Shown here in pieces: positions 47,733-57,246 of a stretch of DNA of 64,000 nucleotides. Below the pieces are notes generated by a model, which made no database searches, was not told the DNA's origin, and saw nothing but the letters and a program-made list of their open reading frames with translations. Within the stretch, counting starts at the first letter, position 1. The number at the start of each line of letters is the position of its first letter. Origin of the DNA: Gammaproteobacteria bacterium. GTDB lineage: Bacteria; Pseudomonadota; Gammaproteobacteria; Pseudomonadales; JADFDG01. The position numbers and the translations under genes are program-made. Where the stretch lies: contig JADFDG010000007.1 in NCBI GenBank assembly GCA_018262975.1, positions 1 to 64,000 on the forward strand, read 5' to 3'.

Positions 47733-49028
47733 TCAGTAGATGCGGCGGACCGCGGCGCGCTCGGCGTCGGACAGCGGCTTGCGGATGAACCAGGCCGGGT
47801 CCTTGAGCATTTCCGCCCAGCGCTCGGCCTCGTTGATGTTGCCGTGCTTGAAGATGCAGCGCATGTAGCCCTGTTCGTTGTAATCGAACACCAGCAGGTC
47901 TCGCGAGAACTCCGGTGCCTGCAGGTGCAGGGTCAGGTCGCGGGTGTGCTCGGCCAGCGAATGCGGCGACAGCACCTGCAGGTAACAGCCGAAGAAGCTG
48001 ATGTCCACCACGCGCACCGGCTGGTCGAAGCGGAAGGCATCGCCGATCTTCGACTCGGAGGTGACGCGCGCCGACGTGTTGCAGGGCACCACGCGCTCAT
48101 GGCCGCGACGTTCCAGCGAACCGATCTGCGATTTCGGCACCACGCGCACGCCGCCGACCTCCTCCAGCGGCACGCCGCGCAGGAAGGCCGAGAACAACTC
48201 CAGCGACTCGTCGCGCTTCTCCAGCTGCGGCAGGTGGTCCGCACCCTCGATGAGCACGAACGTGGCGTTCGGGCACTTGGCGGCGAAAGAGCCGTTCTCG
48301 TGCGGCAGCGTGAAACTGTCGTATTCGCCGGTGGTCACCAGCGTTTCACACCGCGGGTAACCGAGGATGCCCTCGACCTCGAGCAGGCGCGCGGCATTGA
48401 TGCGGTAGCGTGCCTGCTCGTTCTCGGAGAAGTGCGCCATCTGGCGCTGGAACAATCGCCTCGCCGTCGGCGTGATGCCGGTCTCCTCGAGCTTGCCGTA
48501 GTTGACCAGGTACAGCACCACCGCCTGGCCGAACTCCTGCATGCGCTGCTGGTCGAGCACGCGCACCGATTCCTCGAGCAGCATGCGCCAGGCCTTGCGC
48601 GGCCGCGGGATGATGCCCGCCACGATCAGCTTCTCGGTGAGTTGCGGGTGCTTGTAGGCAAAGGTACTGGCCACCACCGAACCCAGCGACAGGCCCATCA
48701 GCGACACCCGCGGGATATCCATCTGCACCACGAACTCGTGCAGCAGGTCGGCCAGGTCTTCCATGCCCAGTTCCGGGGCGAGCTGGTCGTTGTTGCCCAG
48801 CGACGGCAGGTCCACGAGGATCACCGGGAAATCGACCTGGATGCGTTCCACGCAGAACTTGTAGGAATTGAAGTTCTGGAATGCGCCGCCCAGCACCACC
48901 AGCGGCACCTTGTGGGCGTTCTCAGGCAGCGAGAAGGCAACGTAATCCACCCGCCACTTGCCGACGTAGTGCCGGCTGGGGTCGGCCTTGAGGGCGCAAC
49001 GGTCGTACTGCTGGTAGGTCAACCGCAT
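47733..49028 (-). CDS. Alpha/beta hydrolase with C-terminal PilZ domain
   Basis: 431 residues. The N-terminal ~280 form an alpha/beta hydrolase: nucleophile Ser in GLSLGSVV (~residue 117), acid Asp in TGEYD and His in EGADHLP. The C-terminal ~110 residues carry PilZ marks: RGHER (RxxxR) and, ~28 residues on, DISFFG (D-x-S-x-x-G), then beta-strand-like sequence. PilZ binds cyclic-di-GMP, so hydrolase activity is probably controlled by that messenger, and a GGDEF/EAL protein is encoded at 12844. Substrate unknown. ATG 49028 (MRLTYQQ) is the first good start. Confidence 0.85.
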   Translation of the reverse strand: MRLTYQQYDRCALKADPSRHYVGKWRVDYVAFSLPENAHKVPLVVLGGAFQNFNSYKFCVERIQVDFPVILVDLPSLGNNDQLAPELGMEDLADLLHEFVVQMDIPRVSLMGLSLGSVVASTFAYKHPQLTEKLIVAGIIPRPRKAWRMLLEESVRVLDQQRMQEFGQAVVLYLVNYGKLEETGITPTARRLFQRQMAHFSENEQARYRINAARLLEVEGILGYPRCETLVTTGEYDSFTLPHENGSFAAKCPNATFVLIEGADHLPQLEKRDESLELFSAFLRGVPLEEVGGVRVVPKSQIGSLERRGHERVVPCNTSARVTSESKIGDAFRFDQPVRVVDISFFGCYLQVLSPHSLAEHTRDLTLHLQAPEFSRDLLVFDYNEQGYMRCIFKHGNINEAERWAEMLKDPAWFIRKPLSDAERAAVRRIY

Positions 49029-49381
49029 CTTGTTCTTCTTCGGTTGGGCAGGGAGGAAACGTATCGTAGCCGATTGTTTTCCGTGGCCAATGCCCGCGCC
49101 ATGGCGGGATACCACATTCAGGGGAGCGGGCCGACCACCGGCCGGGCCCGGCCGGCCCGGCCAACGGCGCCAACCCGCAGGCAAATCATCCGGATTATCA
49201 ATCGGTTGCCGCAGCCCGCCAGGCCTGGATCGCGATCGATCGGTACGAACGTGCGGCAGCACCCGCGCGTTCGTCGCAATCTGGTCGGAACTTTGTTGCA
49301 CGCCTGTAACACCTGCGCCCGGGCGGGGGTGCGCGGTCGGCAGGCTATAATGATCGTTTGCCAAGCAATCCGGCCTGCCCC
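49029..49381. other. Divergent intergenic region, 353 bp
   Basis: Between the hydrolase-PilZ gene (minus) and proA (plus). It contains a very GC-rich CGGCC-type tract at ~49130-49165, a GATCGCGATCGATCG block near 49229 and the proA -10 box. No RNA gene or repeat-family copy was found. Confidence 0.6.
49347..49352 (+). promoter_or_regulatory. -10 box of proA
   Basis: TATAAT, 30 nt before the proA ATG. No -35 match in the GC-rich sequence upstream. Confidence 0.6.
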
Positions 49382-50650
49382 ATGACTGTCCAGGACATCC
49401 GGTCGTACATGACCACCCTCGGTGCCGCTGCCCGCGCCGCCGCCCGCGAGACCGCCCGCGCGCCCACCGCCCGCAAGAACGCCGCGCTGGCCGCCACCGC
49501 CGACGCCATCCGTGCCGCCCGCGCCGACATCCTCGCCGCCAACGCGAAGGACGTGGCCGCCGCCCGCGCCAACGGCCTCGACGACGCCATGGTGGATCGC
49601 CTCACCCTCACCGACGCGCGCATCGACGGCATGCTCGAGGGCCTCGCCCAGGTGGCCGCCCTGCCCGACCCGATCGGCGAGATCACCGACCTGCGCTACC
49701 GCCCGAGCGGCATCCAGGTGGGCAAGATGCGCGTGCCGCTGGGCGTGGTGGGCATGATCTACGAGTCGCGCCCGAACGTGACCATCGAAGCCGCCAGCCT
49801 GTGCCTGAAGTCCGGCAACGCCACCATCCTGCGCGGCGGCTCGGAATCCATCCACAGCAACCGTGCGCTGGCCGCGTGCATCCGCGCCGGCCTGGCCAGC
49901 GCCGGCCTGCCGGAAACCGCCGTGCAGGTCATCGACACCACCGACCGCGCTGCCGTGGGCCTGCTGGTGGCCATGCCCGAGTACGTCGACGTGATCATCC
50001 CGCGCGGTGGCAAGGGCCTGATCGAACGCATCAGCGCCGAGGCGCGCGTGCCGGTGATCAAGCACCTGGACGGCAACTGCCACGTGTACATCGACGCGAA
50101 GGCCGACCTCGACAAGGCCGACCGCATCGCCTTCAACGCCAAGTGCCACCGCTATGGCGTGTGCAATGCGATGGAGACGCTGCTGGTGCACGAGGCGGTG
50201 GCCGCCAGCGCGCTGCCGCGCCTGAAGAAACTGTACGACAGCAAGCAGGTGGAACTGCGCGGCTGCGAGCGCACGCGCGCCATCCTCGGCAGCGACGTGA
50301 AGGCCGCCACCGAGCAGGACTGGCACGAGGAATACCTCGCGGCGATCCTCGCGGTGAAGGTGGTGGCGTCGATGGACGAGGCGATCGCGCACATCAACCA
50401 GTACGGCTCGCACCACACCGACAGCATCGTCACCGAGGACTACACGCTGGCGCGCCGCTTCCTCACCGAGGTGGATTCGTCGAGCGTGATGGTCAACGCC
50501 TCCACGCGCTTCGCCGACGGTTTCGAATACGGCCTCGGCGCGGAGATCGGCATTTCCACCGACAAGTTCCACGCGCGCGGCCCGGTGGGCCTCGAAGGAC
50601 TGACCAGCCAGAAATACGTCGTGCTCGGCGACGGGCATGTCCGCGGCTGA
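49382..50650 (+). CDS. proA: Gamma-glutamyl phosphate reductase
   Basis: 422-residue NADPH-dependent enzyme, second step of proline synthesis (gamma-glutamyl phosphate to glutamate semialdehyde). [14 protein letters not shown] and [12 protein letters not shown] are family-defining; catalytic Cys region [15 protein letters not shown]. Ends LGDGHVRG. Adjacent to nadD as in Pseudomonas-type genomes. MTVQD at 49382 is chosen over ATG 49358. Confidence 0.96.
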   Translation: MTVQDIRSYMTTLGAAARAAARETARAPTARKNAALAATADAIRAARADILAANAKDVAAARANGLDDAMVDRLTLTDARIDGMLEGLAQVAALPDPIGEITDLRYRPSGIQVGKMRVPLGVVGMIYESRPNVTIEAASLCLKSGNATILRGGSESIHSNRALAACIRAGLASAGLPETAVQVIDTTDRAAVGLLVAMPEYVDVIIPRGGKGLIERISAEARVPVIKHLDGNCHVYIDAKADLDKADRIAFNAKCHRYGVCNAMETLLVHEAVAASALPRLKKLYDSKQVELRGCERTRAILGSDVKAATEQDWHEEYLAAILAVKVVASMDEAIAHINQYGSHHTDSIVTEDYTLARRFLTEVDSSSVMVNASTRFADGFEYGLGAEIGISTDKFHARGPVGLEGLTSQKYVVLGDGHVRG

Positions 50651-50666
50651 TGCCCGCGGCGGGGGC

Positions 50667-51308
50667 ATGGCGCCGCACATCCTGTTCGGCGGCACCTTCG
50701 ACCCGGTGCACGACGGTCACCTCGCGGTGGCGCGCGCGGTGCGCGACCGCTTTGCGGCCACCGTGCACTTCCTGCCGGCCGGCGATCCCGCGCACCGCAG
50801 CGGACCGCACGCATCCGGGTTGCACCGGCTGGCGATGATCCAGCTGGCCACCGCCCGCGAGCGCGGCCTGGCCATCGACACCCGCGAGCTCGGCCGCGAC
50901 GGCCCCACCTGGACCATCGACACGGTCAGCGAGTTGCGCGAAGAGCTGCCGGCCGGCACGCCGCTCATCCTGGTCATCGGCATGGATTCGCTGCGCCAGT
51001 TCACCACCTGGAAGCGCTGGCGTGACATCCTCGCCGGCGCCCACCTGGTGGCCTGCACGCGCCCCGGCCAGGGCATGCCCACCGCCCGCGACCTCGGCGA
51101 ACTCGCCGTACACCTCGCCGGCGAGCCGCGTGACCTGCTCGACAACGCCGCCGGCCGCATACTGATCGAGCCGACCACCGCTGTTAACATAGCCTCCACC
51201 GCGGTACGCGCCGCACTGGCTGCCGGCCAGCGACCCGCGGGCGTGCCGGTGGCGGTGCTCGATTACATCGCACATCACCGCCTCTACCGCGCTGACGACC
51301 AGCCCTGA
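50667..51308 (+). CDS. nadD: Nicotinate-nucleotide adenylyltransferase
   Basis: 213-residue NaMN adenylyltransferase in NAD synthesis. GGTFDPVHDGHL near residue 7 is the nucleotidyltransferase HxGH-type motif, and TxIASTAVR-like NIASTAVRAAL near the C-terminus is the second phosphate-binding motif. ATG 50667 gives MAPHILFGG; ATG 50637 would overlap proA by 14 nt. Leads into rsfS and rlmH as is usual. Confidence 0.95.
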   Translation: MAPHILFGGTFDPVHDGHLAVARAVRDRFAATVHFLPAGDPAHRSGPHASGLHRLAMIQLATARERGLAIDTRELGRDGPTWTIDTVSELREELPAGTPLILVIGMDSLRQFTTWKRWRDILAGAHLVACTRPGQGMPTARDLGELAVHLAGEPRDLLDNAAGRILIEPTTAVNIASTAVRAALAAGQRPAGVPVAVLDYIAHHRLYRADDQP

Positions 51309-51329
51309 ACCCGGAGCGAGCCGACCCGA

Positions 51330-51686
51330 ATGAATGCCGAGCAACTGGCCACCCTGGTGAACACCGCCCTCGAGGACATCAAGGCGCAGAACGTCGTGGT
51401 ACTGGACGTGAGCGGGATGACCAGCATTGCCGACCGCATCATCGTCGCCAGCGGCACCTCCACCCGCCACGTGAAGTCCATCGCCGACCGCGTCATCGAG
51501 ACGGTGAAGGCCGCCGGCATCAAGCCGCTGGGTACCGAGGGCGATGCGCAGACCGACTGGGTGCTGGTCGACCTCGGCGACGTCATCGTGCACGTGATGA
51601 CGCCGGCCACCCGCCAGTACTACGACCTCGAGCGGCTGTGGTCCGTCACGCCGCGCGCCGCCGCGGAAAAACGCGACGAAGCCTGA
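51330..51686 (+). CDS. rsfS: Ribosomal silencing factor RsfS
   Basis: 118 residues, the right length for RsfS, with ALEDIKAQNVVVLDVSGMTSIADRI and WVLVDLGDVIVHVM (conserved strands). Binds uL14 and blocks 50S/30S joining in nutrient limitation. 21 nt after nadD and 4 nt before rlmH. Confidence 0.96.
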   Translation: MNAEQLATLVNTALEDIKAQNVVVLDVSGMTSIADRIIVASGTSTRHVKSIADRVIETVKAAGIKPLGTEGDAQTDWVLVDLGDVIVHVMTPATRQYYDLERLWSVTPRAAAEKRDEA

Positions 51687-51690
51687 CGAC

Positions 51691-52158
51691 ATGAAAGTGC
51701 GCCTGGTGGCCATCGGCGAACGCATGCCGGGCTGGGTCGAGGAAGGCTTTGCCGAGTACGCCAAGCGCCTGTCCGGCGAGATCCGCCTCGAGCTGGTGGA
51801 AGTGGCTGCCGGCAAGCGCACGAAATCGTCCGACCTCGTGCGCATCCGCGAAGCCGAAGGCGAGCGCATGCTGGCCGTGCTGCGGCCGGATGACCGCGTG
51901 GTGGCGCTCGACGTGCGCGGCAAGTCGCACACCACCGAGTCCATGGCCGAAGAGCTGCGCCGCTCGCTGCCCGAGGGCCACGACATCGCCTTGCTGGTGG
52001 GCGGCCCGGAAGGGCTGGCCGACTGCGCGCTGGCGCGCGCGCGCGAACGCTGGTCGCTGTCGGCACTGACCCTGCCGCATCCGCTGGTGCGCATCGTCAT
52101 TGCCGAACAGGTCTACCGCTGCTGGTCGCTGCTGCGCGGCCATCCTTACCACCGCTGA
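51691..52158 (+). CDS. rlmH: 23S rRNA pseudouridine-1915 N3-methyltransferase
   Basis: 155-residue SPOUT methyltransferase that methylates pseudouridine 1915. LLVGGPEGLADCALARA is the SAM-binding trefoil knot and the C-terminal LTLPHPLVRIVIAEQVYRCW holds the conserved substrate residues, ending GHPYHR. Expected length for RlmH; 4 nt after rsfS. Confidence 0.97.
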   Translation: MKVRLVAIGERMPGWVEEGFAEYAKRLSGEIRLELVEVAAGKRTKSSDLVRIREAEGERMLAVLRPDDRVVALDVRGKSHTTESMAEELRRSLPEGHDIALLVGGPEGLADCALARARERWSLSALTLPHPLVRIVIAEQVYRCWSLLRGHPYHR

Positions 52159-52171
52159 CCCGACCGCCCGC

Positions 52172-54067
52172 ATGCGCCGCTCCTTCACCCAGATCAAGGA
52201 CAACCAGCGCGAGACGCGCCTGCTGCAGTCGCGGGTGACGTTCATGACTGCCTTCATGGGCCTGCTGGCACTGGTGCTGCTGGCGCGCATGATCCACCTG
52301 CAGGTAGTGCGCTACGACCACTACGCGACCATCTCCGACGAGAACCGCATCCAGACCTCGCCGATCGCGCCCAACCGCGGCCTGATCCTCGACCGCAACG
52401 GGATCGTGCTGGCGGAAAACCGCCCGAGCTTCTCGCTGAACATCATCAAGGAGCAGGCCGGCGACATGGATCGCCTGCTGGCCACCCTGCAATCGCTGCT
52501 CAAGCTCGGCGACGAGGACATCCGCCGCTTCCGTGAGCGCCTGCGCCGCGGCCGCCCGCTGGAAAGCCTGCCGCTGCACGCCCGCCTGACCGACGAGGAA
52601 CTGGCGATCGTCGCCGTGAACCGCCACCGCCTGCCGGGCGTGCGCATCGAAACCGAGCTGGTGCGTTACTACCCGCACGCCGAACTGCTGTCGCACGCAC
52701 TCGGCTACGTGAACCGCATCAACGAGAAGGACCTCGAACTGCTCGACCCGGTGAACTACGACGGCACGCACTACATCGGTCGCACCGGCGTCGAGCGGCA
52801 GTACGAATCGGTGCTGCACGGCCGCGTCGGCTACCAGCAGGTGGAGACCAACGCCTACGGCCGCATCATGCGCGTACTCGACCGGGTCGACCCGCAACCG
52901 GGCAGCAACCTCGGCCTGTACCTGGACATGGACACGCAGAAGGCCGCCTTCGACGGCCTGGCCGGCCGCCGCGGCGCCGTCGTGGCGCTGGACACGCTGA
53001 CCGGCGGCATCCTCGCCTTCGCCTCGACGCCGGGCTTCGACCCGAACCTGTTCGTCACCGGCATCTCCGGACCAGATTACCGCTACTACGCCGACCACCC
53101 GGATCGCCCGCTCTACAACCGCGCCATCCAGGGCCAGTACCCGCCCGGCTCGACCATCAAGCCGATGGTCGCGCTCGGCGCGCTGCACTACGGCACCATG
53201 TCGCCGGAGACATCCATCGCCGACCCCGGCTTCTTCCGCCTGCCCGGCGATTCGCACCAGTACCGCGACTGGAAGAAGGGCGGCCACGGCATGGTCGACG
53301 TGCGACGCGCGGTCATCCAGTCGTGCGACACCTACTTCTACACCGTCGGCCATCGCATGGGCATCGACAAGCTGGCCGGCTTCCTCGGCGGCTTCGGCCT
53401 CGGCCAGAAAACCGGCATCGACATCCCCAACGAACTGTCCGGCGTGCTGCCGTCGTCGGCGTGGAAGCGCAAGGCGCTCAGGCAGCCCTGGTACGGCGGC
53501 GAGACCATCAGCGTGGTCATCGGGCAAGGCTACATGCTGATGACGCCGCTGCAGCTGGCGGCCGCCACCGCCACGCTGGCCAACCGCGGCTTCACCGTCA
53601 CGCCGACCTTCGTGCGCCGGATCGACGATGCCGACCTGCCGCCGCCGCCGCGCCGGCGCACCGTGGTGGTCGACAAGCCCGAATACTGGGACATCATCGA
53701 CGAAGCGATGGAAGGCGTGCTGCAACCGGGCGGTACCGCCTCGCAGGTCGGCCGTGGCCTGCAGTACCGCATGGCCGGCAAGACCGGCACCGCGCAGGTG
53801 AAGGGCATTGCCCAGGGCGCCACCTACCGCGAGTCGGAGGTGGCCGAGCGCCACCGCGACCACGCGCTGTTCATGGCGTTCGCCCCGGCCGACAGCCCGC
53901 GCATCGCCGTGTCGGTGATCGTGGAAAACGGCGCGCACGGCTCCACCACCGCGGCGCCGATCGCCCGCGCCGTGGTCGATGCGTGGCTGCTCAAGCAACC
54001 GGATTTCGTCCCCCTTGCACCGGCCACCGCCACCGCCCCGGCGGCGCCGGTCGAAGCCGAGGAATAG
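52172..54067 (+). CDS. mrdA: Penicillin-binding protein 2
   Basis: 631-residue elongasome transpeptidase. One N-terminal membrane helix (FMTAFMGLLALVLLARMI), a PBP-dimer domain, and a transpeptidase domain with STIK (Ser nucleophile in GSTIKPM), SCD in place of SxN, and KTGTAQ. Pairs with RodA, encoded next. TAG stop here is not part of a repeat. Confidence 0.96.
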   Translation: MRRSFTQIKDNQRETRLLQSRVTFMTAFMGLLALVLLARMIHLQVVRYDHYATISDENRIQTSPIAPNRGLILDRNGIVLAENRPSFSLNIIKEQAGDMDRLLATLQSLLKLGDEDIRRFRERLRRGRPLESLPLHARLTDEELAIVAVNRHRLPGVRIETELVRYYPHAELLSHALGYVNRINEKDLELLDPVNYDGTHYIGRTGVERQYESVLHGRVGYQQVETNAYGRIMRVLDRVDPQPGSNLGLYLDMDTQKAAFDGLAGRRGAVVALDTLTGGILAFASTPGFDPNLFVTGISGPDYRYYADHPDRPLYNRAIQGQYPPGSTIKPMVALGALHYGTMSPETSIADPGFFRLPGDSHQYRDWKKGGHGMVDVRRAVIQSCDTYFYTVGHRMGIDKLAGFLGGFGLGQKTGIDIPNELSGVLPSSAWKRKALRQPWYGGETISVVIGQGYMLMTPLQLAAATATLANRGFTVTPTFVRRIDDADLPPPPRRRTVVVDKPEYWDIIDEAMEGVLQPGGTASQVGRGLQYRMAGKTGTAQVKGIAQGATYRESEVAERHRDHALFMAFAPADSPRIAVSVIVENGAHGSTTAAPIARAVVDAWLLKQPDFVPLAPATATAPAAPVEAEE

Positions 54068-54072
54068 CGGCC

Positions 54073-55203
54073 ATGAGTGATTTCCTCCGCCAGCTCCCCG
54101 GCAGCAGCCAGCGCTCGCGCTGGGCGCGCTACCTGCACGTCGACCAGCCGCTGCTGACGCTGCTGGCCCTGTTCTGCCTGCTCAGCCTGCTGGTGCTGTA
54201 CAGCGCCGGCGGTGAAAGCCTGGATACCGTGCTGCGCCAGGCCGTGCGCATGCTCATGGGCTTCGCGGTGATGCTGGTGCTGGCGAACATCCCGCCGCGC
54301 ACGCTGCGCTTCTGGTCGCCCTGGATCTTCCTCGGCGGCCTGGCGCTGCTGTTCGCGGTGATGTTCTTCGGCGAGATCTCCAAGGGCGCGCAGCGCTGGC
54401 TGGACATCCCCGGGCTGGGGCGCTTCCAGCCCTCGGAAATCATGAAACTGTCGCTGCCGATGATGCTGGCCTGGTACTTCCACGAGCGGCCGCTTCCGCC
54501 CCGGTGGTCGCACCTGGGCATCGCCATGGTCATCATCATGGTGCCGGTGCTGCTCATTGCCGAGCAGCCCGACCTCGGGACATCCCTGCTGGTAGCCGCC
54601 GCGGGCCTGCTGGTGGTGTTCTTCGCCGGCCTGAGCTGGCGGCTGATCGGCGGCGCCGTGGTGGTGTTCATCCCGGTGGCCTGGGTGCTGTTCGAGTACG
54701 TGCTGCACGACTACCAGCGCCAGCGCGTGCTCACCTTCCTCGACCCTGAGGCCGACAAGCTCGGTGCCGGCTGGAACGTGATCCAGTCCACCGCCGCCAT
54801 CGGATCAGGCGGCATCACCGGCAAGGGCTGGCTCAACGGCACCCAGTCGCACCTGGAGTTCCTGCCGGAAAGCCACACCGACTTCATCGTCGCGGTGTAC
54901 GCAGAGGAATTCGGCACCATCGGCATGGTGCTGCTGCTGCTGGCCTACGCGGCCATCATCGGCCGCTGCCTGTGGATGAGCCTGCAGGCACAGGACACCT
55001 TCAACCGCCTGCTGGCTTCCACCCTCTCGGTCACGTTCTTCGTCTACCTGTTCGTGAATATCGGCATGGTCAGCGGCCTGCTGCCCGTTGTTGGTGTCCC
55101 GCTGCCCTTGGTAAGTTATGGTGGCACCTCGATCGTCACGCTGATGGCTGCATTCGGTATCATCATGTCGATTCATACCCACAGGAAAATGACGGGACGC
55201 TGA
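54073..55203 (+). CDS. rodA: Rod shape-determining glycosyltransferase RodA
   Basis: 376-residue SEDS-family peptidoglycan polymerase with about ten membrane helices. GRFQPSEIMKLSLPM and the catalytic Asp in HTDFIVAVYAEEFG are typical; PLPLVSYGGTS closes the family pattern. Works with PBP2, encoded 5 nt upstream. Confidence 0.97.
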   Translation: MSDFLRQLPGSSQRSRWARYLHVDQPLLTLLALFCLLSLLVLYSAGGESLDTVLRQAVRMLMGFAVMLVLANIPPRTLRFWSPWIFLGGLALLFAVMFFGEISKGAQRWLDIPGLGRFQPSEIMKLSLPMMLAWYFHERPLPPRWSHLGIAMVIIMVPVLLIAEQPDLGTSLLVAAAGLLVVFFAGLSWRLIGGAVVVFIPVAWVLFEYVLHDYQRQRVLTFLDPEADKLGAGWNVIQSTAAIGSGGITGKGWLNGTQSHLEFLPESHTDFIVAVYAEEFGTIGMVLLLLAYAAIIGRCLWMSLQAQDTFNRLLASTLSVTFFVYLFVNIGMVSGLLPVVGVPLPLVSYGGTSIVTLMAAFGIIMSIHTHRKMTGR

Positions 55204-55244
55204 CGGACCTGCCGCAGCGCGTCACCACAGGGAGTCACCTGCCG

Positions 55245-56294
55245 ATGTCCCGGCTGTTCCGCCTCGCCACCGCCGCCACCCTGTTCGTCGCCACCGGCCT
55301 GGCCGCCGCGGCGGGCGACTACCGTGACCACCCCGACATGCTGAAGCTGGTGGACGAACTGGTGAAGGAGGACGGCTTCGACCGCGCCGCCGTCACCGAA
55401 CTGCTCGCCGGCGCCGAACGCAAGCAGGCCATCCTCGACGCCATCGCCAGGCCGGCCGAGAAGGCCCTGAGCTGGGCCGAGTACCGCCCGCGCTTCATCG
55501 AGGACAAGCGCATCGCCCAGGGCCTGGCCTTCTGGCGCGAGCACGAGGCCACCCTGCAACGCGCCCATGATGCCTACGGCGTGCCGCCGGAAGTGATCCT
55601 CGCCATCATCGGCGTGGAAACCCGCTACGGCCGCAACAAGGGCAGCTGGCGGATCGTCGACGCCCTGTCGACGCTGGCCTTCGACTACCCGCCGCGCGCG
55701 CCCTTTTTCCGCAAGGAACTCAAGGAATTCGTGCGCCTGGAGAAGAGTGCGCACCTGCGCATCGGCGACGCCGTCGGGTCCTACGCCGGCGCCATGGGTT
55801 TCCCGCAATTCATGCCGTCCAGCTATCGCAACTACGCCATCGATTTCGACAACGACGGCATCATCGACCTGATCAACAACCCGGTGGATGCCATCGGCAG
55901 CGTCGCCAACTACTTCAAGGCGCACGGCTGGAAAGCCGGGGCACCGGTCGCAGCCCGGGCGCGGGTGACCGGCGACGGCTACGATGCCGTGGTGAACCAG
56001 GGCCTGGAGGCGAAGAACACCGTCGCGCAGATCGGCCAGGCCGGGCTGAGCGTGCTCAGCTGCATCGATAACGGGCCGGTGCCGGTCGAATACTGTGCCG
56101 ACCCGACGCCCGCCGAGAAGGCCACCGCCTGGAAACTCGAAGGTGCCCGCGGCGCCGAGTTCTGGGTGGGCTTCAACAACTTCTACGTGATCACCCGCTA
56201 CAACCGCAGCGAGAAGTATTCGCTGGCGGTGCTGCATCTGTCGCGCGAGCTGCGCAAGGCGCGCCGGCTCGAGGACCTCGCGGCCAGGGGATGA
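55245..56294 (+). CDS. mltB: Lytic murein transglycosylase B
   Basis: 349-residue exported lytic transglycosylase. Signal peptide to ~residue 22 without a lipobox Cys, so probably periplasmic rather than lipid-anchored. Catalytic Glu in IIGVETRYGR (~residue 128) and AMGFPQFMPSSYRNYAID are family marks. Cleaves peptidoglycan with 1,6-anhydro product. Stop overlaps rlpA (ATGA). ATG 55245 follows GGGAG. Confidence 0.94.
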   Translation: MSRLFRLATAATLFVATGLAAAAGDYRDHPDMLKLVDELVKEDGFDRAAVTELLAGAERKQAILDAIARPAEKALSWAEYRPRFIEDKRIAQGLAFWREHEATLQRAHDAYGVPPEVILAIIGVETRYGRNKGSWRIVDALSTLAFDYPPRAPFFRKELKEFVRLEKSAHLRIGDAVGSYAGAMGFPQFMPSSYRNYAIDFDNDGIIDLINNPVDAIGSVANYFKAHGWKAGAPVAARARVTGDGYDAVVNQGLEAKNTVAQIGQAGLSVLSCIDNGPVPVEYCADPTPAEKATAWKLEGARGAEFWVGFNNFYVITRYNRSEKYSLAVLHLSRELRKARRLEDLAARG

Positions 56295-57145
56295 GCAGCA
56301 TGCGCGCCCGCCACGCACCGTCGAACACGCGCCTGCCGCTGCTCGCCGTCGCGCTGGCGGCGCTGCTGGCCGGTTGCCAGGTGGCGCCACCGCCGGCGAC
56401 GGATCCGCAGGCCACGCGCAAGTCCGAGCCGTTCCGCAACGTCTACACGCAGGACAAGGACAGTGCGCCGCGCGAACGGCGCGACATCGACTACCACGCC
56501 ATTCCCGACGCCGTGCCGAAAGTCGAGCCGCGCGGCAAGTACGGCAACAAGTCGCCTTACGTGGTGCTCGGCAGGACCTACGAGGTATTGCCCGAGGCGC
56601 GCGGTTACCGCGAGGAAGGCGGCGCATCCTGGTACGGCGAGAAGTTCCAGGGCTTCATGACCTCCAGCATGGAACCCTATGACATGTACGCGATGACCGC
56701 CGCGCACAAGTCGCTGCCCATCCCCAGCTACGTGCGCGTCACCAACCTGGAAAACGGTCGCAGCGTGGTGGTGCGCGTCAACGATCGCGGGCCGTTCCAC
56801 GAGGGCCGCATCATCGACCTGTCGTGGGCCGCCGCCCAGAAGCTCGGCTACGCCAATGTCGGCACCGCCCGCGTGCGCGTCGAGGCCATCGACCCGCAGG
56901 CACCGGCGGAAGGCGATGGCCGCTACTTCGTGCAGCTGGGCGCCTTTTCCCGCGCCGACAGCGCACAGGCACTGGTCGCGCAGGCCCGCGGCGCCACCCG
57001 CGACCCGGTCAGCGTTGCCAGTGGCGAGGATGCCCTGCACCGGGTGCGGATCGGCCCCTATGCCGACCGTGCCAGCGCCGAGCGTGCTCGCGACACCCTG
57101 CGCGCCGGCGGCCTCGGCGCTGGCACGCTCGTTCCCGCGCCCTGA
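56291..57145 (+). CDS. rlpA: Septal-ring lytic transglycosylase RlpA
   Basis: 284-residue lipoprotein: lipobox LLAGC (Cys ~28), a double-psi beta-barrel domain (ASWYGEKFQG ... NDRGPFHEGRIIDLS) with catalytic Asp in NDRGPF, and a C-terminal SPOR domain (YFVQLGAFSRADSA) that binds denuded septal glycan. Cleaves glycan strands free of stem peptides. Overlaps mltB by ATGA. Confidence 0.95.
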   Translation: MSSMRARHAPSNTRLPLLAVALAALLAGCQVAPPPATDPQATRKSEPFRNVYTQDKDSAPRERRDIDYHAIPDAVPKVEPRGKYGNKSPYVVLGRTYEVLPEARGYREEGGASWYGEKFQGFMTSSMEPYDMYAMTAAHKSLPIPSYVRVTNLENGRSVVVRVNDRGPFHEGRIIDLSWAAAQKLGYANVGTARVRVEAIDPQAPAEGDGRYFVQLGAFSRADSAQALVAQARGATRDPVSVASGEDALHRVRIGPYADRASAERARDTLRAGGLGAGTLVPAP

Positions 57146-57180
57146 CAGGCCCGCTCGGGGCCCGGCCCGCACGGGCTGCA

Positions 57181-57189
57181 TGCTAGAAT
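57181..57189 (+). promoter_or_regulatory. Extended -10 promoter element of dacA
   Basis: TGCTAGAAT, a TGn-extended -10 box, 57 nt before the dacA start and after the rlpA stop. No strong -35. Confidence 0.55.
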
Positions 57190-57246
57190 CCGCGCCGCAC
57201 CGGGCACCGCCCGATTCCCCACACTTTCCGCCGGAATAACTGCGCA

